NCBI GenBank assembly: GCA_018269055.1
Contig: JAFDVI010000046.1
Coordinates: 1 to 48,303, forward strand
DNA length: 48,303 nucleotides
Direction: 5' to 3'
From: Acidobacteriota bacterium
GTDB lineage: Bacteria; Acidobacteriota; Blastocatellia; RBC074
Shown here: positions 8,835 to 17,272 of the stretch, one piece after another
Position numbering within the stretch: position 1 is the stretch's first letter
How the letters are laid out: each line of letters begins with the position of its first letter
Program-made: the position numbers and the translations under genes
The notes under the pieces: model-generated
What the model was told of the DNA's origin: nothing
The model's database searches: none
The model's input: only the letters and a program-made list of their open reading frames with translations

Positions 8835-8920
8835 AGACAGGATTGACAGGATATATCAAGATTTTACTGACCTGCCTTCTACGCTTTTTATCATCCTGAA
8901 AAATCCTGTTCATCCTGTCT
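8835..8920. repeat. Inverted pair of degenerate ACAGGAT repeats
   Basis: The left arm (8835-8866) reads AGACAGGATTGACAGGAT onward. The right arm (8888-8920) is its inverted counterpart, ending ATCCTGTTCATCCTGTCT. The arms match over about 25 of 30 positions. The pair fills the gap between two convergent genes. A single related arm is at 20545-20581. Repeats of this ACAGGATnnACAGGAT kind are scattered between genes in many bacterial genomes; the function is unknown. Confidence 0.7.
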
Positions 8921-8945
8921 AAAGTTTTTGCTGGATGTAACTGGC

Positions 8946-11399
8946 CTATAGCTTGCCGCCTTCCATCAAAATCCTTGCTGAAGGTTTCTTTTCTTTCACC
9001 CACATCTGAGCAAGCGGAATCTCGAAGCGGAACACCAGTTCTCCGGCTTCGCTGGTTCGTTCGGACAGAATATCCCGCGCCACCAACGCTCGCGTTGCCG
9101 CAAGCGCCGCTTCGCGGCCAAGATGTTTTTCGACGACGGAAAATGACGCTTCGCCCTCGACTTCGGCCAAAAGGGCCAGCGCAATCCGTTCCTGTTCGTT
9201 TGACCAACCCCAGACGAAATCATCGAAGTAATACCCGCTTGATTCCAGCGTTCGTTCCAACACGGCATCTACATCTTCTCGCGTAGCGTTATTGCCGCGA
9301 TTTAGCGGATCATTCAGCCGATTGACCAGATTGTGGCAAACGCTTTGCACCAGATAGGCGTGCGAATTGGTCAGTTCGGTGATGCGGTTGACGGATTCCA
9401 GTTCATAACTGAGTGGGAACTGTTCAATCGGATCGCGGATCAATTGTTCGGCGTCGAGTTCGCTCAAATACCCGACGCGGATTGTTTGCACGCTGGCGAA
9501 AAACGGATTCCAGTATTCGTGCGTCATTTCTTCCAGCGTGTGCAATCCGGCAAACAGCATCGCAAACCGGTTGCCGGTCTGCGTCACGCCGCGCAAGTAG
9601 GCGAAAATTTCTTTTTCGATTTTGCCGTCTTTGACACGTTGCTCCAGTTCCTCGAATTCATCGAAGCTGAGCAACACGCGTTGCCCCGGCTGAAGCTGGC
9701 GCTCGATTTCTTCCAGCAGATGATTGAAGCTCAGATAAGGCTCACGGGTGAACTCATCGGCTGACGGCGCGTTCAGAGTACCGCCTTTAGGCGGAATAGC
9801 TTCGGCGTTAGACGTATTCCGGCTGAAGCCGGGACTCTGAACGCCGCTCAGTTGCTTGACGATCTCTCTGGCCACAGCATACAGAAAGCCGCCGGTCGTA
9901 TTGGCCATCAGCAGTTGCAGGTTCAAATATACCGGCAACAGATCGTGCGGCAACCGCTGGCGCAAATGCAGCAGGATCGAAGTTTTGCCGATTCGCCGCT
10001 GCCCCCAGATGACAATGCCGACGCCGGTTTGCAGCTTTTCTTCGATCAGCTTCATTTCTTCGCGGCGACCTGCGAAGAGCTGTCCGTCTTCCGGTCGAAT
10101 CGGACGACCGGCGACGTACGGATTCGGCAGGATTTCGACTTCCTCCCGTTCGGCGACGCGCCCGCCTTCGATGGCGAACATTCGCCGCCAATGTTCGATC
10201 ACTGCAAACAGCAGCGACCGTTCAGGCTCGTAAACTTGATTCGCCAACTGCCGAGCCTCTTCCAACACGCCGCCCGCTTTCAGCAGTGCGTTTTTGCGAG
10301 TCAATTCGTGTTCGGCGGTCAAAAACGAAGCCGCATCCACCGCCGCGTCCCGTAACCGTCGAAAGACCATGACTATTTGCGGTCGCAGCGGCGATTCGAG
10401 TTCAAACAGCGGAGCGAATTCATCACGAAATTTAGAAAGGTCTCTTAGACTTTCACACTGCCAAGCTTCGATGGTCAGGCGCATTGTCTGGTAAAACTCT
10501 TCGCCGTGTGGTTCTTCGCGTAAATTGGCCAGCGGAGCGAGCGACTGATCTGCGTCAGTGAAAAGCTCGTTGGGGCCGTGGTCATCCACGAATTCAGCTT
10601 CGTTATCTCGATTGTTCTGATTGTAAGAATCATCCAGCAGTTCAAAATAGGCGTTGGCAATTGGCGCATAAGTAGATTGCCCCGGCATTCGTAGCCATAA
10701 TGTCGCTATTCGCGCAATTCGATCCGTAAGAGCCTTGTCCCACTTTCTGGGAACAGGGGAAAATCCTGCCAATTCAGCCAGCCAAATTTGCACAGTGAAG
10801 TAACGATCTTCAGCGAACGTTTCTTCAACCCAATTATTACCTATGGCGTGATAAGGAACCGGATTAGAAAGAAGCCGATTCAGGCAATCGAAAAAAGGCG
10901 TTATCTGTTCTTCCAGCAATTTTCTAGTAGCTTTTTGCACAGCCCATCGCTGAAAAGGGTTGCTGGCAAATCTGCAAAAATGCTGCAAACCAGTGTCGAG
11001 ATTTTTTTCAGCGATTCGAAGAAGCAGGGAGGCAAGATAAGGTAGCGGCCATATCACCGATTCATCGAGACCAAATGGTGAGCGTAAAAGTTCCTGCTCC
11101 GGATGACCGCTGGTTAAACTCTCTCGATAGGCTTTGATGGCTGGCCAAACTTGAAACACATAGGCATAAAATTTTGTCGCTGACACAAACCCGGCAATTC
11201 CACCCAGAACGGCAGCAACCGCACTTCCAGGTATACCGAGTTTAGGATTTCCCGCGACGCCGAACGCGACGCCTTTGCCGACTTCTTGAAAACTACGAAC
11301 CCAATTGAAATGGCCACCGAAAACTGTGACGGACAAACCGAATAAGGCATCAACGGCGAAAGACAAAATGATGATGACAAGCAAAGCCTGGAATACCAA
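8946..11399 (-). CDS. Membrane-anchored AAA/STAND-like ATPase (AAA-2)
   Basis: An 817-residue protein with two N-terminal membrane segments (about 1-22 and 55-85), a long helical middle (90-430) and a C-terminal P-loop ATPase of the archaeal-ATPase/Orc-like kind. The ATPase shows FAGRREEM before the P-loop, Walker A GQRRIGKTS with Lys472, Walker B FDEFEE with Asp580-Glu581, and a winged-helix-like tail. The same core occurs in AAA-1 (12197-13312). The only in-frame start is a TTG with no ribosome binding site, and the reading frame upstream looks frameshifted (see findings), so the true N-terminus is probably at 11518. Codons 520-543, between Walker A and B, are the in-frame 72-bp palindromic element. 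Last gene of the era-prmA run. Function unknown. Confidence 0.8.
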   Translation of the reverse strand: MVFQALLVIIILSFAVDALFGLSVTVFGGHFNWVRSFQEVGKGVAFGVAGNPKLGIPGSAVAAVLGGIAGFVSATKFYAYVFQVWPAIKAYRESLTSGHPEQELLRSPFGLDESVIWPLPYLASLLLRIAEKNLDTGLQHFCRFASNPFQRWAVQKATRKLLEEQITPFFDCLNRLLSNPVPYHAIGNNWVEETFAEDRYFTVQIWLAELAGFSPVPRKWDKALTDRIARIATLWLRMPGQSTYAPIANAYFELLDDSYNQNNRDNEAEFVDDHGPNELFTDADQSLAPLANLREEPHGEEFYQTMRLTIEAWQCESLRDLSKFRDEFAPLFELESPLRPQIVMVFRRLRDAAVDAASFLTAEHELTRKNALLKAGGVLEEARQLANQVYEPERSLLFAVIEHWRRMFAIEGGRVAEREEVEILPNPYVAGRPIRPEDGQLFAGRREEMKLIEEKLQTGVGIVIWGQRRIGKTSILLHLRQRLPHDLLPVYLNLQLLMANTTGGFLYAVAREIVKQLSGVQSPGFSRNTSNAEAIPPKGGTLNAPSADEFTREPYLSFNHLLEEIERQLQPGQRVLLSFDEFEELEQRVKDGKIEKEIFAYLRGVTQTGNRFAMLFAGLHTLEEMTHEYWNPFFASVQTIRVGYLSELDAEQLIRDPIEQFPLSYELESVNRITELTNSHAYLVQSVCHNLVNRLNDPLNRGNNATREDVDAVLERTLESSGYYFDDFVWGWSNEQERIALALLAEVEGEASFSVVEKHLGREAALAATRALVARDILSERTSEAGELVFRFEIPLAQMWVKEKKPSARILMEGGKL
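9771..9842 (-). repeat. 72-bp palindromic element inserted in frame (copy B)
   Basis: Exactly 72 bp, in phase with codons 520-543 of the AAA-2 gene. The ends GTTCAGAGT and ACTCTGAAC are a perfect inverted repeat. Inside are a hairpin CCGGC-TTCA-GCCGG and a second, CCGCC-TAAA-GGCGG (read in the coding direction). Copy A at 21558-21629 has the same length, phase and orientation, and differs by paired changes in the stems. The encoded peptide begins VQSPGFSRN and ends PPKGGTLN. Confidence 0.85.
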
Positions 11400-11519
11400 A
11401 CGCCGGAATTCTGCAATTTGCCAGGCTTGGCGAAGCGATTTGAATCCGGCTTTATCCGCGACATCAGGTGCAATCTGCAGAATATGCGCGCAGCTTGAAT
11501 GGTTGGAAGAACACCCATT

Positions 11520-12200
11520 TCAGTAACTGCCCGCATTTAGCAGCAGGGCGACGGCTCCGACCAGGGCAGAGTTTCGCAACCAAAGCAGCAATGTTCGAGC
11601 ATAGGACCAGCGAGCAATCGGTAGACTGTCAGCAGTTACAACCGACAACAGCCGGTCGCCCGCATACGTTTGCAGCGCAGTTCCAATGATGCCCCCGCTG
11701 TATAATCCCGCTTTGGGCAGCGGCGTGAATTTCACCCGGTAGGTTTTGCTTTCATTGCTGTTCAGATTTTTGATTTCCACTGCGCCGGGTTCATTCGGCA
11801 GAAAATGCGCTCCGGTCATTGCGACGACGATGTTGCCCGTGAAGCTGGCTGAGCCGGAATTGGTAACGATCAAATCCAGATCGTTATCGTCGCCGAACGC
11901 CGAGCGCGCCGGATAAGCCATCGTCACCGTCAGCGGAGTGCCTCCAAGTTGAATCGGCCAAGGCGAATAATGACGTTCGATGACGTGGGTATAAAACAGC
12001 GAAAACCACAGCACAGCCAGAAAGGCGGAAACAACCAGCAGCGCGGTCAACTGCAAGCTGAGCGTTGTTTTGGTTTTTTCCGGCGGCGCGACGGTGACTT
12101 TGACCGAAGCGTTCGGATCAAAATTGATGCTCAGCGGCGAAGGAATCGCCAGGGTAACTGGTGGTTGGGCATTGGCTGATGGCTGTTTGGGTTTGCTCAT
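11520..12200 (-). CDS. Membrane protein with an Ig-like/CARDB-like extracytoplasmic domain
   Basis: I do not recognise a named family. The 226 residues show a Pro/Ala-rich cytoplasmic N-terminus (1-45), a membrane helix at about 48-70, an extracytoplasmic beta-rich domain (about 80-185) with LIVTNSGSASFTGNIVV and PKAGLYSGGI, which resembles CARDB/Ig-like folds, and a second hydrophobic helix at the very end. It overlaps the upstream AAA-1 gene by ATGA, which means coupled translation, and is followed by AAA-2. It could be the sensor or anchor partner of the two ATPases; this is inference from context. Confidence 0.75.
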   Translation of the reverse strand: MSKPKQPSANAQPPVTLAIPSPLSINFDPNASVKVTVAPPEKTKTTLSLQLTALLVVSAFLAVLWFSLFYTHVIERHYSPWPIQLGGTPLTVTMAYPARSAFGDDNDLDLIVTNSGSASFTGNIVVAMTGAHFLPNEPGAVEIKNLNSNESKTYRVKFTPLPKAGLYSGGIIGTALQTYAGDRLLSVVTADSLPIARWSYARTLLLWLRNSALVGAVALLLNAGSY

Positions 12201-13312
12201 GATTCATTCCCGCCTTTGCTCACTTTCCAATTAATCCAGCTTGCCATCAGAAGAAACGCTAATGCCAGCAGTGCGAATCCCCACACCAGCGCAATTCCAA
12301 ATGGCGTTGCAACGCCTTGCCCAGAAAAGCCTAGGATCAAGGTCACCACCGAAAACGCGACTGAAAGCTGAATCGCTAAATTCTTGATTGTCGTCACCAA
12401 TGTGGGCTTGGGCTGAGTATAGGTTGATTCTTCAGGCGGGCTTTGTAGTGCGGAAACCAGGGAAAATTTCTTTTCGGCGGTTTTGCCAACGGATTTTTGA
12501 TGGTGCGTTTTTCCGGCTGAAAGGCTGGGTTCGATCAATGCCAATTCTTTGGTGAACCGTTCACGCAACTCTGTACTGGTTATGGCGGAAAAAGCGCCGC
12601 CGTTTAACAAGCCTTCCTGTTTGGCCGCAAAGAAAATCGAACAAGCCAGATTGAGTTTGAACGGATGACAATCGCCAAGTTCAAGAATCGCTTTGGCTTC
12701 TTCGTCGCTGAACCTGTGGCCATTGCGGGCTTCTCTGACCATCGCATCCGCTTCTTGTGAGGTGAATTTCCCCAACCCCAACGTCGTGAAGATGTTGTGA
12801 AATTTCGAGGTTACGTCTTCACCTGTCAAAAACTGCGCGTGTAATTCGTTCAGCGGGGTTTGTGTGGCAACAACCAAGGCCAGATTGCTGCTTTGGGCCA
12901 AACTACGAAGCGCATTGAAAAATTCGCTGCCGAAATCCTGTGTATAAGCTTGCTCGAATTCGTCCAGGCAGAAGATGACTTTCTTGCCTTGAATCGCTTC
13001 TTCCAAATCAATGTGGGATTCGCCTTGTTCGCGTTTCAACGCACGGCAGGCGCGTTCGTAAAACTCAGTGGCGGAAAATACCCGCTGTAAATCCAGATAG
13101 TGTAGCGAAAAGGTCGAGTCCAATTCAGAAGGAGTTGGATCGGCGATGCGGCTGAGAAAAGACGATTTGCCAATGCGCCGTTCGCCAATAACCGAGATGC
13201 TTTGCATCGTGGTCAGACGACTGAAGACTTCCGCAAGTTCGCGCTTACGGCCAAAGAATTTAGATGAATCGAGAATCAGCCCCCGATTGCTGTACGGATT
13301 AATGGTTTGCAT
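12197..13312 (-). CDS. AAA/STAND-like ATPase with C-terminal membrane anchor (AAA-1)
   Basis: A P-loop ATPase of the same type as AAA-2 but with the opposite layout: the ATPase comes first and two membrane helices last (about 310-362 of 371). Seen motifs: FFGRKREL (19-26), Walker A GERRIGKSS with Lys49, Walker B CLDEFEQ with Asp117-Glu118, and a sensor-like VVATQT. Start: the ATG at 13312 has GGAGG 8 bases upstream, better than the ATG at 13327. It begins about 50 bases after the prmA stop and its stop overlaps the next gene's ATG. Such Orc-like ATPases occur in replication, transposition targeting and STAND-type signalling or defence; no effector domain is visible here. Confidence 0.8.
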   Translation of the reverse strand: MQTINPYSNRGLILDSSKFFGRKRELAEVFSRLTTMQSISVIGERRIGKSSFLSRIADPTPSELDSTFSLHYLDLQRVFSATEFYERACRALKREQGESHIDLEEAIQGKKVIFCLDEFEQAYTQDFGSEFFNALRSLAQSSNLALVVATQTPLNELHAQFLTGEDVTSKFHNIFTTLGLGKFTSQEADAMVREARNGHRFSDEEAKAILELGDCHPFKLNLACSIFFAAKQEGLLNGGAFSAITSTELRERFTKELALIEPSLSAGKTHHQKSVGKTAEKKFSLVSALQSPPEESTYTQPKPTLVTTIKNLAIQLSVAFSVVTLILGFSGQGVATPFGIALVWGFALLALAFLLMASWINWKVSKGGNES

Positions 13313-13363
13313 TGCGGCTTCCTCCAAGACGAAATTTACCGCAAGTTGTCAGATTGTGGAATG

Positions 13364-14281
13364 TCAGGCTTGCAGTCTGAACGCCATTGTCACCCACTCG
13401 CCATCAGGTTTCGTTTCGATCAATTCAAATCCTTGAGCCGTTAAACTCACAATGACGTCATCGCCTTGGTCGCGCAGGATGCCGGAGACGATCAGTGTAC
13501 TGCCGGGTTTCATCGCGGCAGGGAAGTCGGCGGCGAGAGGGATAATCACATCCGCAGTCAGGTTCGCCAGCACCACGTCAAATTCCTGACCAGCGTAGCT
13601 GCTGAGTTTATTGACTTCGATTTCGATGGCGTCGGCAACATGGTTGATCTCCGCATTTTCGCGAGCCACTTCGATGGCTTCAGGGTCAACGTCAAAAGCG
13701 GTAATTCGCGCATTGGCTTGCGCTTCGGGCGAAAGCAGTTTGTACGCAGCAATCGCTAAAATGCCTGTGCCGGTGCCGACATCCAGCAGGGAAGCGGATT
13801 CCGCGTTCGGCGGCCAGAACTTTTCCAGTAATTCCAGGCAGCCCCGCGTCGTTTCGTGTGTGCCCGTGCCGAAAGCCATGCCGGGATCAATCTGAATAAT
13901 CACCCGATCCGTTTGGCTTAATTGCTCTTTGGCTTGATCCAGTTTCCACGAAGGCGCGATGACAAATCGTTGACCGATCAGCAACGGTTCCCAGCCTTTT
14001 TTCCATTCGGACATCCAATCCTGGTCGGCGATGGTGGAAGCCTCGATTCTGCGCAAGGCGAAATCGGGCAGATCAATCAGTCGCAGATTGTTCAGGATTT
14101 GCTGGCGCAGTTTTTCAACGTCCGGTTCCGTGTCGAAATACGCGCGCAACGTGACAAAATCCGAGGCGTCTTCGGAAACTTCGATTCCGGTAGTTCCCAG
14201 TGTCCAAAGCTGAGTAGTCGCTGCCGTCTCAGCGACTCTTGCCAGTTCTACTTCCACCGCATACCAAATTTTTGTGCTCAT
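13364..14281 (-). CDS. prmA: Ribosomal protein L11 methyltransferase
   Basis: Trimethylates lysines and the N-terminus of ribosomal protein L11 using S-adenosylmethionine. The signature DPGMAFGTGTHETT and the SAM-binding LLDVGTGTGILAIAA are both present, followed by VLANLTADV, a variant of the family's NI/NL-x-A-N block. I chose the ATG at 14281 (305 residues), which gives the usual beginning; the open frame extends 19 residues further upstream without family resemblance. It lies 28 bases after era in the same run. Confidence 0.93.
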   Translation of the reverse strand: MSTKIWYAVEVELARVAETAATTQLWTLGTTGIEVSEDASDFVTLRAYFDTEPDVEKLRQQILNNLRLIDLPDFALRRIEASTIADQDWMSEWKKGWEPLLIGQRFVIAPSWKLDQAKEQLSQTDRVIIQIDPGMAFGTGTHETTRGCLELLEKFWPPNAESASLLDVGTGTGILAIAAYKLLSPEAQANARITAFDVDPEAIEVARENAEINHVADAIEIEVNKLSSYAGQEFDVVLANLTADVIIPLAADFPAAMKPGSTLIVSGILRDQGDDVIVSLTAQGFELIETKPDGEWVTMAFRLQA

Positions 14282-14309
14282 AGTTCGATGATGACCCAGT
14301 CGGTACTGA

Positions 14310-15209
14310 TCAACGCTCTTCAATGCCAAGCTCATCAAGTGTTCGCGGATCGTTGCGCCAGTTGCCCTGGACGCGAACGAAGAGATTCAAGCGGACGTGG
14401 CGGTCGAGCAGTTTCTCAATATCTTTGCGCGCCCGCATACCGATTTGTTTCAGCATCTGGCCGCCACGCCCAATGATGATGGGTTTTTGCGATTCGCGCT
14501 CGACGTAAATCACGCAATGAATTTCCGTGCCCGTGTCGGTTTCCGTCCACATCTCTGTCCGCACGGCGGTGGTGTAGGGGAGCTCCTGCGATGTGACTTC
14601 CAGAATCTTTTCGCGCACGAGTTCTGCGACGATGTTGCGTTCGATTTGATCCGTAAAAAGATCCGGGTCTTGATATAACGGTTGGCCTTCGGGCAGATGT
14701 TCGAACAATTTACTGACCAACAATTCGTGGTTTTCGCCTTTCAGGGCCGACAGCGGAATGATTTCCGTAAAATCGTATTCCTGGCTGTATTGCTGCATCA
14801 GTGGCAGCAACGCGGTTTTGTCCGGAATCTTGTCTATTTTGTTCAGGATCAGGAAGGTTTTCTTGCCGGCCTCTTTGACCAGATCGAGCGTGAATTTGTC
14901 GCCCGCGCCAAAACTGGTCGTGGCGTCGCGCATCAACACGACGATGTCCACCTGCATCAGCGCGTCGGTGACGTATTGCATCATGCGCCGGTTCAGCGTG
15001 TAGCCGGGTTTATGAATGCCGGGCGTGTCCACGAAGACAATCTGACCTTCGGGGCGCGTGATGATGCCTTGAATGCGCGTGCGCGTGGTTTGCGGTTTGG
15101 CGGAAACGGCGGCAATGTGTTCTCCGACCAGCGCGTTCAACAATGTAGATTTGCCGGCATTCGGGCGCCCAATTAGCGCGACCATGCCGGATTTTTTTGT
15201 TTCTTCCAT
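14310..15209 (-). CDS. era: GTPase Era
   Basis: Ras-like GTPase plus KH RNA-binding domain that helps mature 16S rRNA and assemble the 30S subunit. Seen: G1 GRPNAGKST, G2 region TTRTRIQG, G3 DTPG, G4 NKID, G5 SALKG, and the KH loop IIGRGGQML. I chose the ATG at 15209 (299 residues, the usual length). The frame is open to 15482, but those about 90 extra residues lie over the end of the preceding CBS gene in another frame and have no Era-like features. An intermediate ATG at 15227 is also possible. Confidence 0.95.
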   Translation of the reverse strand: MEETKKSGMVALIGRPNAGKSTLLNALVGEHIAAVSAKPQTTRTRIQGIITRPEGQIVFVDTPGIHKPGYTLNRRMMQYVTDALMQVDIVVLMRDATTSFGAGDKFTLDLVKEAGKKTFLILNKIDKIPDKTALLPLMQQYSQEYDFTEIIPLSALKGENHELLVSKLFEHLPEGQPLYQDPDLFTDQIERNIVAELVREKILEVTSQELPYTTAVRTEMWTETDTGTEIHCVIYVERESQKPIIIGRGGQMLKQIGMRARKDIEKLLDRHVRLNLFVRVQGNWRNDPRTLDELGIEER

Positions 15210-15216
15210 AACGTGT

Positions 15217-16554
15217 TTAGTGGCCATTGCCGGAGGGTTTTGAAGCCGACGCTTCGGCGGCCTTGGCTTCGGCAATTTCCGGAGGCAGTTTTTGAATGCG
15301 TAAACGGGAAACCTGGCGTTCGTTGGCTTCCAGGACTTCAAATCGCAAACCGTTGAATTGCAGACTTTCGCCGACTTCCGGCAGGCGACCCAACTGGCTG
15401 ATGACCAATCCCGCAACCGTGGTGAAATCGTCCGCCGCAAGCTCCACACCAAATTCGCGTTCGATTTTGCCGATTTCCACATCGCCGCGAACTACGCAAC
15501 GGTCGTCGGCTTCTTTGAAAATTTCGACCTCGGCGGCTTGCGGAACGGGTTCGTCTTCGTCTTCGATTTCGCCGACGATTTCTTCGACCAAATCTTCCAG
15601 CGTCACCAATCCCGCCAAACCGCCGTATTCGTCAATGACGATGGCCATTTGCACTCTGGCTTTCTGCATTTCGCGCAGCAGGTCATCAATTGGCTTTGAT
15701 TCCGGAATTTCGTAGGGTTGCAACCGTGCGATTTGAATGGCGCAGCGATGAGTTTCTCCGCTGGCCCAAAACTTCAGCAAATCGCGGACGTAAATGACGC
15801 CTTCGATGTGGTCAATCTGGTCGCGGTACACAGGCAAGCGCGAATACTTCGATTCGATCATCAAATTGCGCACCTGTTCGATGGTGGCATTGGCTTCAAC
15901 GGCGACGATCTTCGGACGCGGCGTCATCACTTCATTCACGGTTCGGTCGCTGAAGCGAATGATCGTTTGAATCATTTCGCCTTCTTCTTCTTCGATGATG
16001 CCTTCTTCTTCGCCGACATCCAGAAAGGCCTGAAGCTGGTCTTCTTCATCCACGGTCGTCGCGGGATCGGTTGGGACTTGTGTGGGAGCTTCCGGCGTCC
16101 GTTGCAAACCGCGCACGGTGCGGTACAACGGATGCGCGATTGCGCCCAGAATCGGCCACAGAATGCTCAGCGGCCAGCGCAACCGCAGCAAGGTACGTTG
16201 CGGATCGTTTTGCGTAACAATCAGCGGCAAAATCTGGCGAAACAGAATGACGGTCACAATCATTCCCCCGAAGGCGGAAATCAAAAAATGCTCCGGGTAA
16301 ATGTGGTGAGCAATCGAACTGATCAGAATGGCAATCGAGGCAATCGAAAGGTGAATGCCGAAGGTGAGCGTAAAACTGAGTTGGTGGTAATGCTCCAGAA
16401 TCGAGCGCCAGAAATCGGCGTGCGGAGTTTCTTCGGCTTCGCTGGCCAGCATTCGCAGGCTGACGTCGCTCAGTTCATCGAGTGCGCTTTTCGCTGTGGC
16501 GGTGACGACCAGCATCGCAATCAGGATGCTGGTCACAACTATTTCAGATTCCAT
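15217..16554 (-). CDS. CorC/HlyC-type CBS-domain transporter (CNNM family)
   Basis: Inner-membrane protein of the CNNM/CorC family, implicated in Mg2+ or Co2+ transport. It has an N-terminal DUF21-type membrane domain with about three hydrophobic helices (1-150), an acidic linker (EEEGIIEEEEGEM), a CBS pair opening with VNEVMTPRPKI and containing SRLPVYRDQIDHIEGVIYVRDL (shown here only as a landmark), then a CorC_HlyC domain at the end. At 445 residues it has the full family length. It is followed after 8 bases by era, a pairing common in bacteria, where ybeX/corC-like genes lie close to ybeY and era. Confidence 0.9.
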   Translation of the reverse strand: MESEIVVTSILIAMLVVTATAKSALDELSDVSLRMLASEAEETPHADFWRSILEHYHQLSFTLTFGIHLSIASIAILISSIAHHIYPEHFLISAFGGMIVTVILFRQILPLIVTQNDPQRTLLRLRWPLSILWPILGAIAHPLYRTVRGLQRTPEAPTQVPTDPATTVDEEDQLQAFLDVGEEEGIIEEEEGEMIQTIIRFSDRTVNEVMTPRPKIVAVEANATIEQVRNLMIESKYSRLPVYRDQIDHIEGVIYVRDLLKFWASGETHRCAIQIARLQPYEIPESKPIDDLLREMQKARVQMAIVIDEYGGLAGLVTLEDLVEEIVGEIEDEDEPVPQAAEVEIFKEADDRCVVRGDVEIGKIEREFGVELAADDFTTVAGLVISQLGRLPEVGESLQFNGLRFEVLEANERQVSRLRIQKLPPEIAEAKAAEASASKPSGNGH

Positions 16555-16590
16555 AAATGAACGTTGAAAAATGATCCGGGCGAAAGAGTT

Positions 16591-16623
16591 CTGGCCTAAG
16601 CCTCGTGTTGAGACTTAGGCCAG
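16591..16623 (-). terminator. Perfect inverted repeat, possible terminator
   Basis: CTGGCCTAAG (16591-16600) and CTTAGGCCAG (16614-16623) pair perfectly, with an inner CTC/GAG. It lies just after the stop of the minus-strand gene at 16645-17253 and before the CorC-like gene. There is no T run, so it may instead be a dispersed repeat or operator. Confidence 0.45.
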
Positions 16624-16644
16624 GGTAGCGTTGTGATTTGTATC

Positions 16645-17253
16645 TCAGCCCTGATGCTCAGGATGCGTGCAGCCTTTGAATTCCTTCAAGTATGTGTTGC
16701 CTTTGTACTGCAATTCCTGCTTGATGCCGATTTCCGAAGTGTAATACCCGTCAATCGTCATGTTCTTGATCGCCTTGAAGAACTTTTCTTCCGTTGTCGA
16801 AGGCTTCGCTTCGTTCTTGCTGATTTCGGTCAGCAAGGCGATTTGTTGATCTTTCGAGGCTTTGTTGAATGCCGCGTTGTTTTTTGTCTGGCTCATCTTG
16901 TCCACCGCAGCCAAGCCGTCCGTCCAAAGCTTTTTGGTTTCCGCAGGCGATTCGCTGATCATCAGGTCAATGAACGCCGGAACTTCAGCGGCAATCGCGC
17001 CGGGCGAATGATCGTCGGTCGGAATGATCAATTCCGAAATCGTCGCGATCAACGCCATCTGGTCGGCTTTGAAAAACTTTGGTGCAGCAGCCTTTTGAGC
17101 CGTGGCGGGCGCAGCCATTTTATGACCTTCGTGCTGATGATCCTGGGCATCGGCCAACGCTCTGGTGTTCAACACCGGCAAGCTGGCGCCGACGCCGACG
17201 GCAATCCCTTTCAGCGCATCGCGGCGAGAGACGTTGTTGTTGTCTTCAGTCAT
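16645..17253 (-). CDS. Gluconate 2-dehydrogenase subunit 3-like protein, Tat-exported
   Basis: A 202-residue periplasmic protein with a twin-arginine signal (VSRRDALKG at 8-16), a His-rich spacer (HQHEGHK), and the helical domain of gluconate 2-dehydrogenase subunit 3 (ADQMALIATISELIIPTD through YYTSEIGI and the end). In known complexes this subunit accompanies a GMC flavoprotein and a multihaem cytochrome. Neither is adjacent; the only nearby redox gene is the small monohaem protein at 17386. It may serve a catalytic subunit encoded elsewhere. Confidence 0.85.
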   Translation of the reverse strand: MTEDNNNVSRRDALKGIAVGVGASLPVLNTRALADAQDHQHEGHKMAAPATAQKAAAPKFFKADQMALIATISELIIPTDDHSPGAIAAEVPAFIDLMISESPAETKKLWTDGLAAVDKMSQTKNNAAFNKASKDQQIALLTEISKNEAKPSTTEEKFFKAIKNMTIDGYYTSEIGIKQELQYKGNTYLKEFKGCTHPEHQG

Positions 17254-17272
17254 AAGTTTTGCCTCTTTCGTT

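Noticed and set aside
8946..13312. Transposon-targeting (TniB/IstB-like) ATPases
   Set aside because: The ATPases are membrane-anchored and no transposase, terminal inverted repeat or target duplication is visible nearby.
13340..13390. Possible repeat of the GCAGTCTGA kind at the prmA 3' end
   Set aside because: The matching words are short and fall within the prmA C-terminal codons and its stop; pairing is too weak to claim an element.
15210..15482. N-terminal extension of Era
   Set aside because: The extra about 90 codons lie in another frame over the end of the CBS gene, have shadow-like composition (many Arg, Trp, Cys) and no Era features; the ATG at 15209 gives the normal length.
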